A program made the translations under genes and the position numbers. From Janthinobacterium sp. J1-1 (GTDB taxonomy: Bacteria; Pseudomonadota; Gammaproteobacteria; Burkholderiales; Burkholderiaceae_D): a DNA stretch of 64,000 nucleotides. A model generated the notes under the pieces. The model had not been told where the DNA came from and searched no databases. It was given only the letters and a program-made list of their open reading frames with translations. Below, in pieces: positions 1 through 6,956 of the stretch (position 1 is its first letter; each line of letters starts with the position of its first letter). The stretch lies in contig NZ_CP132339.1 in the NCBI RefSeq assembly GCF_030944405.1, positions 6,510,001 through 6,574,000 of the forward strand, written 5' to 3'.

Positions 1-1
1 G

Positions 2-1921
2 GTCACCAGCGGCACCACCTTTCCCGGCAATTATTTTGATGCGGCCGCCAACGGCGGCGCCGGCCTGGCCGGCAATCCCTACGCGGCCAGCGGCTGCCGG
101 CCGCCGCTGTCGGTCGCCGCCGCCAATGGCACCTGCCGCCAGGATTACACGCGCCAGATCGACGACCTGCCGGCGCAGCGGCAACTGGCCCTGTTCGGCA
201 AGGGCAGCGTGAAGCTCGGTGGCGGCCACCTGGCCACCTTTGAATATCTGCATTCGGAGAACAAGGTCAAGGCGCGCACGGCGCCGCCACCGCAAATCGG
301 CTTGATACTGCCGGCCAGCAGCCCCTGGTATCCGGGCAATGCGGGCGGCGTGCCGGCCCAGGCCGGTTTGTCGGGCCAGCCGCTGAGCGTCAACTGGCGC
401 CCGGTGGAAGCGGGCCAGCGCCAGATCGACTCGCACGGCAAGGCCGACCGCCTGGTGCTGGCACTGGAAGGCGAGCTGGCCGGCTGGGATTACCAGGGCG
501 CGCTGGTGCGCGCGGTCAGCAAGTCCTCGGAAGACTTTACGGGCGGCTATGTGCAGGACGCCTCGTTTGCCGCCGGCGTGCTGAGCGGCATTTTGAATCC
601 CTTCGGCGAACAGAATGCCGCTGGCAAGGATTACCTGGCCAGCACGGCCTTGCGCGGCGAAGTGCAGAACGCCAAGGTCACCACCACCGGCATCGACCTG
701 AAAGCCAGCCGCGAGCTGATGCAGCTGGCGGGCGGGCCGCTGGCCCTGGCGCTGGGTGCGGAGTTGCGCCGCGAAAAGGCGCAGTTCAATGTCAACCGCG
801 ATATCGCCGGCCAGGCCAGCAGTTCGGGGCTGTCCGGCTCGCTCTCGAAAAACGGCGAGCGCGATATCGAAGCTGTGTTCGGCGAACTGAACCTGCCGTT
901 GGTCAAAGACCTGGAAGTACAGCTGGCGGCGCGCTTCGACCACTACAGCGACGTCGGCAGCACCACCAATCCGAAAATCGGCCTGCGCTACCAGGCCAGC
1001 GACAAGCTGGTGCTGCGCGGCTCGGCCAGCACGGGGTTTCGCGCGCCGACCCTGTTCGAGAAAAATGCGCCGCCGTCGCGCAACGATACCAACGACAGCT
1101 ATGACGACCCGATCCTGTGTCCGGGCGGCGTGCCGCAGCCGGGCGCCAATCCGCTGCGCGACTGCGACCTGCAGCAGTACAAGCTGCAAGGCGGCAATGA
1201 AAACCTGCGGCCAGAGAAGTCCAAAACCTTTGCCTTCGGCATCGTGCTCGAACCGCTGCGCGAGGTCACCGTCGCGCTGGACTACTGGAATATCCACCTG
1301 AAGGACAAGATTGCCTCATTGCCCGAACAGGCGATCTTCGGCAACTATGAAAAATACAAGGCGCTGTTCCTGCGCAACCCGGACGGCTCGCCGAACGCCA
1401 TCCTCGACCTGAACGACAACCTGGGCAAAGTCAAAACGGACGGCGTCGATGTCAGTGCCAACGCCCGCCTGTGGCGTGGCGCGTATGGCGAGCTCGGCGC
1501 CTCGTTCGACGGCACCTGGATCCACCGCTACGATTACCAGAACGAACGCGACGGCGAGTTCATCAACAACGTGGGGCGCTATGCGGACAATAACCCGGTG
1601 TTTCGCTGGAAACACACGGCCACCCTCAACTGGCGCCTCGGTGCTTGGGGCGCCACGCTGTCGCAAGCGTACAAGTCCGGCTATACCGACCAGAACAGTG
1701 TCGACGCGGCGTACCGGCACGACGTGTCGTCATACAGCCTGATCAATGTATCGGGCAGTTATGCGCGCCAGGGCTGGCTGCTGACGGCCGGCGTGAAAAA
1801 CCTGTTCGACCGCGAACCGCCATTCTCGAACCAGGGCACGCTGTTCCAGAAAGGCTATGACCCGCGCTACACGGACCCGGTCGGCCGCGCCTGGTACTTG
1901 CGCGGCAGCTATACGTTTTAA
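2..1921 (+). CDS. TonB-dependent receptor, C-terminal part (cut by window edge)
   Basis: The reading frame is open from base 2, so the N-terminus (signal peptide and most of the plug) lies upstream of the window. What remains is the beta-barrel of an outer-membrane TonB-dependent receptor, ending in the aromatic residue typical of the barrel signal (GSYTF). Family landmarks are STGFRAPTLFE, NLRPEKSKTFAFGIVLEP and VKNLFDREPPFSNQGT. It is clearly paralogous to the receptor at 6957-9602: both have PNPFGE-type loops, SYDDPILCPGG-like segments and a GYDPRYTDP...GR ending. The substrate cannot be read from the sequence. No TonB, ExbB/D or FecIR-type genes are nearby. Confidence 0.93.
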   Translation, partial: VTSGTTFPGNYFDAAANGGAGLAGNPYAASGCRPPLSVAAANGTCRQDYTRQIDDLPAQRQLALFGKGSVKLGGGHLATFEYLHSENKVKARTAPPPQIGLILPASSPWYPGNAGGVPAQAGLSGQPLSVNWRPVEAGQRQIDSHGKADRLVLALEGELAGWDYQGALVRAVSKSSEDFTGGYVQDASFAAGVLSGILNPFGEQNAAGKDYLASTALRGEVQNAKVTTTGIDLKASRELMQLAGGPLALALGAELRREKAQFNVNRDIAGQASSSGLSGSLSKNGERDIEAVFGELNLPLVKDLEVQLAARFDHYSDVGSTTNPKIGLRYQASDKLVLRGSASTGFRAPTLFEKNAPPSRNDTNDSYDDPILCPGGVPQPGANPLRDCDLQQYKLQGGNENLRPEKSKTFAFGIVLEPLREVTVALDYWNIHLKDKIASLPEQAIFGNYEKYKALFLRNPDGSPNAILDLNDNLGKVKTDGVDVSANARLWRGAYGELGASFDGTWIHRYDYQNERDGEFINNVGRYADNNPVFRWKHTATLNWRLGAWGATLSQAYKSGYTDQNSVDAAYRHDVSSYSLINVSGSYARQGWLLTAGVKNLFDREPPFSNQGTLFQKGYDPRYTDPVGRAWYLRGSYTF

Positions 1922-2268
1922 GGGGGGGGGGCGGCGGCAGGGGTAGCAGCGGGTGGCAAGCGAGATGGTTGGAACGGTGCCAGCAGCGATGCTGAGCGCC
2001 GTTTTATTTTACGCTCCTTTACACGCCTGACAAGAGCACGCGATAGTTTATTACTGAAGCAATGTAAAACTAACAAAATAATGTTGCATTTCGTCCAAAG
2101 ATAAGAGCCGAAATTGACAATTCAAACCATGAATGCTCTGATGACGGGCCTGAAAATATTCCGAATTTTCATTGGCCAATTTGGATATCAGCAAATTAAT
2201 TATCATAAGACAACAAGTTATCTCAAGATAATTGCCGTGTCTATTACAAAAACAAGGAATTTCAAATC
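1922..2268. other. Intergenic region with poly-G run and AT-rich promoter segment
   Basis: A run of about ten G follows the stop codon directly, then the hairpin terminator. From about 2040 the sequence turns strongly AT-rich up to the next receptor's ribosome binding site (AAGGAATTT). That segment presumably holds the promoter of the next gene. I could not fix a convincing -35/-10 pair, and I see no gene here. Confidence 0.5.
1973..2010 (+). terminator. Rho-independent terminator after the first receptor gene
   Basis: The outer stem AACGG/CCGTT encloses GC/GC and the inner stem CAGCA-GCGA-TGCTG, with small bulges. It is followed by TTATTTT. It lies 50 bases after the receptor stop codon. 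Confidence 0.6.
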
Positions 2269-5112
2269 ATGGTCGAAAATGTAATCGCGCGTTCGCTGCG
2301 CGTCATGTTTGCCGGTAGTCTTGCCCTCGGCATGCACGCCGCGTATGCGCAAGAAACAACAGAAGCGCCGATGCAGCGCGTGGAAGTCACCGGTTCCAGC
2401 ATCAAGCGCATCGCTTCCGAAGCGTCGCTGCCGGTGCAGTCGTTCAATCAGAAAGACATCAAGAAATCGGGCGTGACCACCGTCACCGATTTCATCCAGC
2501 AAATCCCGGCCATGCAGGGCTTTTCCGTGGCGGCCGATTCGGTCGGCGGCGGCGGCGGTGGCGTGACCACGGCCTCGCTGCACGATATCGGTTCGGCTTA
2601 CACCCTGGTGCTGCTGAACGGCCGCCGCCTGGCGCCTGCCAACTCGGGCACCACTATCGACCTGAACTCGATTCCCCTGGCCGCCATCGAACGCGTCGAA
2701 GTGCTGACCGACGGCGCCTCGGCCCTGTACGGCGCCGACGCGATTGCCGGCGTGATCAACTTCATCCTGAAAAAAGGCGCAGCGCCACTGGAACTGAACG
2801 CCAAGTACTCGCGTCCTGAAGAAAAAGGCGGCGCCAGCAACTCGTTCTCGATCAGCAAGGGCTTTGGCGATATCGACGATGATGGCTACAGCATTTTCGT
2901 GTCGGCCAGCCATGACGAACAGAAGGCGCTGAAAGCATCGCAGCGCAGCTTCGCGCGCAGCGGCATCATCAACTTCAACGATCCGAAGACCGGTCAGGCG
3001 CTGCAATTCATCAATGGTTCCTCGCGTTCGGCCCCGGCCAATGCCAGCGTGAACTACAACCGTACCGATGCAAACGGCAATCTGGTGATCAATCCGGAGA
3101 CCAGCAAACCCTTTGTCGACAGCGTCAACCTGGCCAACCCGTATGCACTGGCCAATGGCGGCAAGTGTGCACCCAGCAATATGGACTTCTACGGCAACGG
3201 CAATTGCTATTTCGACTCGCCGGGAACCATCGAGATCAATCCGGAATCGAAACGCGATTCGCTCTTCAGTTCCGGCTCCATGAAGCTGGGCAAAACCGGC
3301 TGGCAGGGTTTCTACGACCTGGCCTACACGGAAGCGAAAATCGTGTCGAGCATTGCCCCTTACCCGGCTGACTTCTCGATCTCCCCGACTTCTCCGCTGT
3401 TCAGCAAGTATCTGGCGCCGCAACTGACCCCGACGCAGCTGGCCAATGCCGTTAGCGGCGTTGCCACCTACCGCTTGTCGGAAATGGGCAACCGCGTGTA
3501 TGACTACGGCACCAAGGCCACCCACCTGGTCGGTGGCGTGGAAGGCAGCGCTTTCGGCTGGGATATCAACACCGCCGTGACCTACTCGAAAAACAAGCAG
3601 ACGCAGAAATACGTCAGCGGCTTCCCACTGGCCGACCAGTTCAACGCGCAGATCGACGCCGGCAATATCGATCCGTTCGCCTACCCGGTGGGCAGCATGC
3701 CCGACGCCATGCGCCAGGCACTGCTGGGCACCGGCTTCAGCGGCACCTACAGCACGCAAACCGTGGAAATGAAGGGCATCGACGGCCGCGCGTCGCGCGA
3801 TGTATTCAAGCTGCCAGGCGGTACCGCCATGCTGGGCGTGGGCGCCGACTACCGCAACACCTCGTACAAGGTGCGCCAGGCCGACGTCGCCCGTGAAGCA
3901 CAGATCCTGTTCGACAATCCGCAAGTCGACAGCGACTACTCGCGCGACAATGCCGGCGCCTATGCCGAGCTGATGATGCCTGTCACCAAGAAACTGGAAC
4001 TGACCGGTTCGGTCCGTTACGACCAGATCAGCGCCGTCGACAACAAGCTGACCGGCAACAAGGTTGGCAAGACCGAAGATGCAGCCACCTGGAAGATCAG
4101 CGGCAAATACTCGGCCACCAGGAACCTGATGTTCCGCGCCGCCGCCGGCACCGGCTTCCGCGCCGCCAGCATGCAGGAAATCGCCGGACCGCTGGAAGAC
4201 TGGGGCGTTACCGGTGGTAACTACCAATGCCCGCTGACGGCAGCCAACGGCATGGCCGGCCACCCGCTGGCCGGCTATTGCAACAATGTCGGTCGTCAAC
4301 AGTTCGAAGCCTTCCAGGGCGGCAATCCCGACCTGAAACCGGAAAAATCGAAACAGTGGAGCATCGGCACCGTATTCGAGCCATTCGACAGCCTGTCGAT
4401 GTCGTTCGACCTGTGGAACGTCGAGATCCGCGACCAGGTGACCGCCGTCTCGGAAGGCCTGATCTTTGCCGATCCCGCCAAGTACGCTTCGCTGTTCACC
4501 ACCAAGCACATCAGCTCGACCGGCCTGGACGTACTGGCCATCAAGCTGCTGCCAATTAATATCGGCAAAGTGGAAAACCGCGGCATCGATTACGACTTCA
4601 CGCACAAGATGAAGCTGCTGGACGGCCGCCTGACCAGCCGCCTGTCGGGCACCTACCTGCTGCGTTCGCGCTACACCACGCCAGGTACCGACGATCAATG
4701 GGAAACCAGCTTGAACCGTTACGGTTCGAACGACAAGGTCAGCTTCCGCAATATCATCAAGGCCACGACCTCGTATGAAACCGCGAAGTTTACGCACACC
4801 CTGAGCGCCAGCTACCGCAACGGCTACACCGACGTCAATCAGAGCGCGGACGATTGCGCCGTGATCGTCGCCGGCCAGCCAGGCGCCTGCTACGGCGTGC
4901 AGCTGGAAGTGCCGAGCTACACGACGTTCGACCTGCAAAGCGCGTACCGCCCGATGAGCAACGTGGAAATCACGGCCGGCATCCTGAACATGTTCGACCG
5001 CAATCCGCCGTTCACGCTGCGCAATACCGGCTCGCACCAGGTGGGCTACAACCCGGCGTACTCGAGCGCCCTGGGCCGCCAGTTCTACCTGAGCGGTTCC
5101 TACAAGTTCTAA
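2269..5112 (+). CDS. TonB-dependent receptor
   Basis: This is a complete 947-residue outer-membrane receptor. Residues 1-27 form a signal peptide ending AAYAQ. The plug follows with MQRVEVTGSSIKR, LLNGRRLAP (about residue 118) and ERVEVLTDGASALYGADAIAGVINFI, which are standard for this family. A six-glycine stretch lies near residue 90. The barrel carries AGTGFRAASMQEIAG, NPDLKPEKSKQWSIG and LNMFDRNPPFTL, and the chain ends in GSYKF. The start has AAGGA about 10 bases upstream. It belongs to the same broad subfamily as the receptors on either side. The ligand is unknown; siderophore, peptide or oligosaccharide are all possible. Confidence 0.93.
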   Translation: MVENVIARSLRVMFAGSLALGMHAAYAQETTEAPMQRVEVTGSSIKRIASEASLPVQSFNQKDIKKSGVTTVTDFIQQIPAMQGFSVAADSVGGGGGGVTTASLHDIGSAYTLVLLNGRRLAPANSGTTIDLNSIPLAAIERVEVLTDGASALYGADAIAGVINFILKKGAAPLELNAKYSRPEEKGGASNSFSISKGFGDIDDDGYSIFVSASHDEQKALKASQRSFARSGIINFNDPKTGQALQFINGSSRSAPANASVNYNRTDANGNLVINPETSKPFVDSVNLANPYALANGGKCAPSNMDFYGNGNCYFDSPGTIEINPESKRDSLFSSGSMKLGKTGWQGFYDLAYTEAKIVSSIAPYPADFSISPTSPLFSKYLAPQLTPTQLANAVSGVATYRLSEMGNRVYDYGTKATHLVGGVEGSAFGWDINTAVTYSKNKQTQKYVSGFPLADQFNAQIDAGNIDPFAYPVGSMPDAMRQALLGTGFSGTYSTQTVEMKGIDGRASRDVFKLPGGTAMLGVGADYRNTSYKVRQADVAREAQILFDNPQVDSDYSRDNAGAYAELMMPVTKKLELTGSVRYDQISAVDNKLTGNKVGKTEDAATWKISGKYSATRNLMFRAAAGTGFRAASMQEIAGPLEDWGVTGGNYQCPLTAANGMAGHPLAGYCNNVGRQQFEAFQGGNPDLKPEKSKQWSIGTVFEPFDSLSMSFDLWNVEIRDQVTAVSEGLIFADPAKYASLFTTKHISSTGLDVLAIKLLPINIGKVENRGIDYDFTHKMKLLDGRLTSRLSGTYLLRSRYTTPGTDDQWETSLNRYGSNDKVSFRNIIKATTSYETAKFTHTLSASYRNGYTDVNQSADDCAVIVAGQPGACYGVQLEVPSYTTFDLQSAYRPMSNVEITAGILNMFDRNPPFTLRNTGSHQVGYNPAYSSALGRQFYLSGSYKF

Positions 5113-5134
5113 GCATTCTTTACGCTGAAAACTG

Positions 5135-5171
5135 AAAAGCCCGGAAAGCTTCACGCTTTCCGGGCTTTTTT
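5135..5171. terminator. Bidirectional terminator between receptor and DAHP synthase genes
   Basis: The arms AAAAGCCCGGAAAGC and GCTTTCCGGGCTTTTTT form a perfect 15-base-pair stem around the loop TTCAC. The T run on one side and the A run on the other let it serve both convergent genes. Confidence 0.9.
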
Positions 5172-5190
5172 CATATTGAACGTAAAGCGC

Positions 5191-6255
5191 TTATTCCTTG
5201 TCGCCCTGCAAGCGGCGCCGCTTGACGGCGGCGGCCAGGTTTTCCAGCACCGCCACGCTGGCGCTCCAGTCGATGCAGCCGTCGGTCACGGACTGGCCAT
5301 ACACCAGTTCCTTGCCAGGCACCAGGTCCTGGCGCCCCGCCACCAGGTGCGATTCGACCATCACGCCGACGATGCGGTCGTCGCCGCCGGCCACCTGCGC
5401 GGCGATGTCGGCACAGACGGGCACCTGGTTTTCCGGTTTTTTCGAGCTGTTCGCATGCGAGGCGTCGATCATCAACCGCGACGCCAGGCCCTGCGCGGCG
5501 ATCGCCTTGCAGGCTTCTTCCACGCTGGCCGCGTCGTAATTGGGCAGCTTGCCGCCGCGCAGGATGATATGGCAGTCTTCATTGCCGTTGGTCGAGACGA
5601 TGGCCGAGTGGCCGCCCTTGGTGACCGACAGGAAATGGTGCGGCTGCGAGGCGGCCTTGATGGCTTCCACGGCGATTTTGACATTGCCGTCAGTGCCATT
5701 CTTGAAGCCGACCGGACAGGACAGCCCCGACGCCAGTTCGCGGTGCACCTGCGACTCGGTGGTGCGCGCGCCGATCGCGCCCCAGCTGATCAGGTCGGCG
5801 ATATATTGCGGGCTGATCACGTCCAAAAATTCCGTGCCGGCCGGCAGGCCCAGTTCATTGATGTCGCGCAGCAGCTCGCGCGCCATGCGCAGGCCGTCGT
5901 TGATGCGGAAGCTGTTGTCCATGTACGGGTCGTTGATCAGCCCCTTCCAGCCGACCGTGGTGCGCGGTTTTTCGAAATACACGCGCATCACGATTTCCAG
6001 CTCGCCGGCAAAGCGGGCGCGTTCCTTGACCAGCAGGCGCGCATATTCCATCGCCGCTTTCGTGTCGTGGATCGAGCAAGGGCCGATCACCACCATCAGG
6101 CGGTCGTCCTGGCCATGCAGGATGCGGTGCAGGGCCACGCGGGAATCGGCTGCCGTCTGGGCGGCAGCTTCCGAGCAGGCAAATTCGCGGATCAGGTGGG
6201 ACGGCGGAGTCAATTCCTTCATTTCGCGAATACGCAAATCATCGGTGCGGGGCAT
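5191..6255 (-). CDS. aroG: 3-deoxy-7-phosphoheptulonate (DAHP) synthase, class I
   Basis: Catalyses the first step of the shikimate pathway, joining phosphoenolpyruvate and erythrose 4-phosphate to give DAHP. The protein has 354 residues, close to E. coli AroG (350). It has the N-terminal DDLRI...MKELTPP segment shared by AroF/AroG/AroH, GPCSIHD near residue 57, RVYFEKPRTTVGWKG, GARTTESQVHRELASGLSCPVGFKNGTDG and a DASHANSSKKP metal/substrate motif. I chose the ATG at 6255 because GGAG lies six bases upstream; an upstream in-frame TTG is part of that ribosome binding site. The isozyme type (Phe-, Tyr- or Trp-sensitive) is not certain from sequence, but the leader in front of it is rich in Phe and Tyr codons. 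The gene has its own promoter, leader and attenuator, and is convergent with the upstream receptor gene. Confidence 0.96.
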   Translation of the reverse strand: MPRTDDLRIREMKELTPPSHLIREFACSEAAAQTAADSRVALHRILHGQDDRLMVVIGPCSIHDTKAAMEYARLLVKERARFAGELEIVMRVYFEKPRTTVGWKGLINDPYMDNSFRINDGLRMARELLRDINELGLPAGTEFLDVISPQYIADLISWGAIGARTTESQVHRELASGLSCPVGFKNGTDGNVKIAVEAIKAASQPHHFLSVTKGGHSAIVSTNGNEDCHIILRGGKLPNYDAASVEEACKAIAAQGLASRLMIDASHANSSKKPENQVPVCADIAAQVAGGDDRIVGVMVESHLVAGRQDLVPGKELVYGQSVTDGCIDWSASVAVLENLAAAVKRRRLQGDKE

Positions 6256-6295
6256 TATTTTCTCCAAAATTTGAACAGGGGTAAAACATCTGGGT

Positions 6296-6326
6296 AAAAA
6301 AAAACCGCCATCAGTGGCGGTTTTTT
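6296..6326 (-). terminator. Attenuator terminator hairpin upstream of aroG
   Basis: Read on the minus strand, AAAAAACCGCCA pairs with TGGCGGTTTTTT across a CTGA loop, followed by an uninterrupted run of T (nine in all). It lies 40 bases before the aroG start codon and after the Phe/Tyr-rich leader peptide. It would therefore stop transcription before the gene, as an attenuator does, unless segment CCGCC is captured by an earlier GGCGG segment. Confidence 0.85.
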
Positions 6327-6371
6327 AGAATTTGCTGGGATCTCGTTTTTTGCTGCTACGTGAACCGACCG

Positions 6372-6440
6372 CTACTCCACCGCCTTTGGGTTGGAATTGC
6401 TAAAGTAAAAATAGGCGGTAAAAAAGTGGCGAGCGAACAT
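6372..6440 (-). CDS. Phe/Tyr-rich leader peptide of the aroG attenuator
   Basis: A 22-codon open reading frame whose residues 5-13 read HFFTAYFYF: five Phe (one at position 2) and two Tyr among 22 residues. It starts at ATG 6440, about 19 bases after the predicted transcription start; an in-frame ATG nine bases earlier is an alternative. Codons 8-9 (ACC GCC) form arm 1 of a possible hairpin. The last codons (AAG GCG GTG GAG) form arm 2, which can also pair with the ascending arm of the terminator at 6296-6326. This is the layout of a classical ribosome-mediated attenuator, as in the E. coli pheA leader. The peptide itself presumably has no function beyond being translated. Confidence 0.8.
   Translation of the reverse strand: MFARHFFTAYFYFSNSNPKAVE
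6377..6420 (-). promoter_or_regulatory. Attenuator arms 1 and 2 (anti-antiterminator / antiterminator)
   Basis: On the minus strand arm 1 is ACCGCCT (6413-6419), within the Phe/Tyr codon cluster. Arm 2 is AGGCGGT (about 6379-6385), at the end of the leader. They pair over seven bases. Arm 2 can instead pair GGCGGT with ACCGCC of the terminator's first arm. A ribosome stalled at the Phe/Tyr codons would cover arm 1, free arm 2 and prevent termination. A ribosome reaching the stop codon at 6372 would cover arm 2 and allow termination. Confidence 0.7.
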
Positions 6441-6465
6441 GCGAGTCATCCGTAAGTGATGAACG

Positions 6466-6495
6466 ACTATAAACCCATTCTGCAAAGCTTGGCAA
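6466..6495 (-). promoter_or_regulatory. Predicted sigma70 promoter of the aroG leader transcript
   Basis: On the minus strand, TTGCCA (6495-6490) and TATAGT (6471-6466) are separated by 18 bases. The expected start near 6459 would give a very short untranslated region before the leader peptide ATG, which fits an attenuation leader. Confidence 0.6.
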
Positions 6496-6956
6496 GCATA
6501 TTTGTCGGCAAAGCCGCGGTTGGCTGTCGTTTCAGGCGGCAAAGTGGGAAGAAAACCGCAAAAAGTTGCGCGCCCTGCCCCCTCCTTACCTAACTTTACA
6601 TCGCCGCCCGCCACTGTCGCCAGGCAGAAAACCACGCAAACTGTGTCCAAATGTAAGCGTTGCATTTCACATACTGAAGTTCCCCTGCACACCGCATGCC
6701 GCCAGCGCCAGCCATCCGGCAGGGTCCTGGCACTCTGCCGTCCACGGGCCATGGTGCACGAACCCTTCTTTACAGCTGTGATGTTTGGCGACTGTTGTTC
6801 GTTTTCACACTTGATTTTCTGGTCATTGCTGCGTCACTTTTCACATGTTTTGATGGCTGCGCTCGCTATCCCAGGAGGATGGCCAGCACATCGCATCGGC
6901 GACGTATCCGCCTAGCCGAACAATCAAACTCAAGAATTACCTCAGGAGTGTTAGCC
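6496..6956. other. Intergenic region between the aroG promoter and the next receptor gene
   Basis: About 460 bases lie between the divergent aroG leader promoter and the receptor start at 6957. The open frame extending upstream of 6957 has no ribosome binding site and unusual composition, so it is not taken as coding. The promoter of the receptor must lie here, but I see no clear -35/-10 pair. Confidence 0.45.

Noticed and set aside
2218..5154. Open frame of 978 codons on minus opposite a receptor gene
   Set aside because: Same reason: antisense shadow of a high-GC gene. The + frame encodes an obvious TonB-dependent receptor.
6441..6752. Upstream extension of the aroG leader frame on minus
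   Set aside because: The frame stays open further upstream, but the predicted promoter lies inside it and there is no ribosome binding site there. Only the 22-codon leader fits the attenuator geometry.
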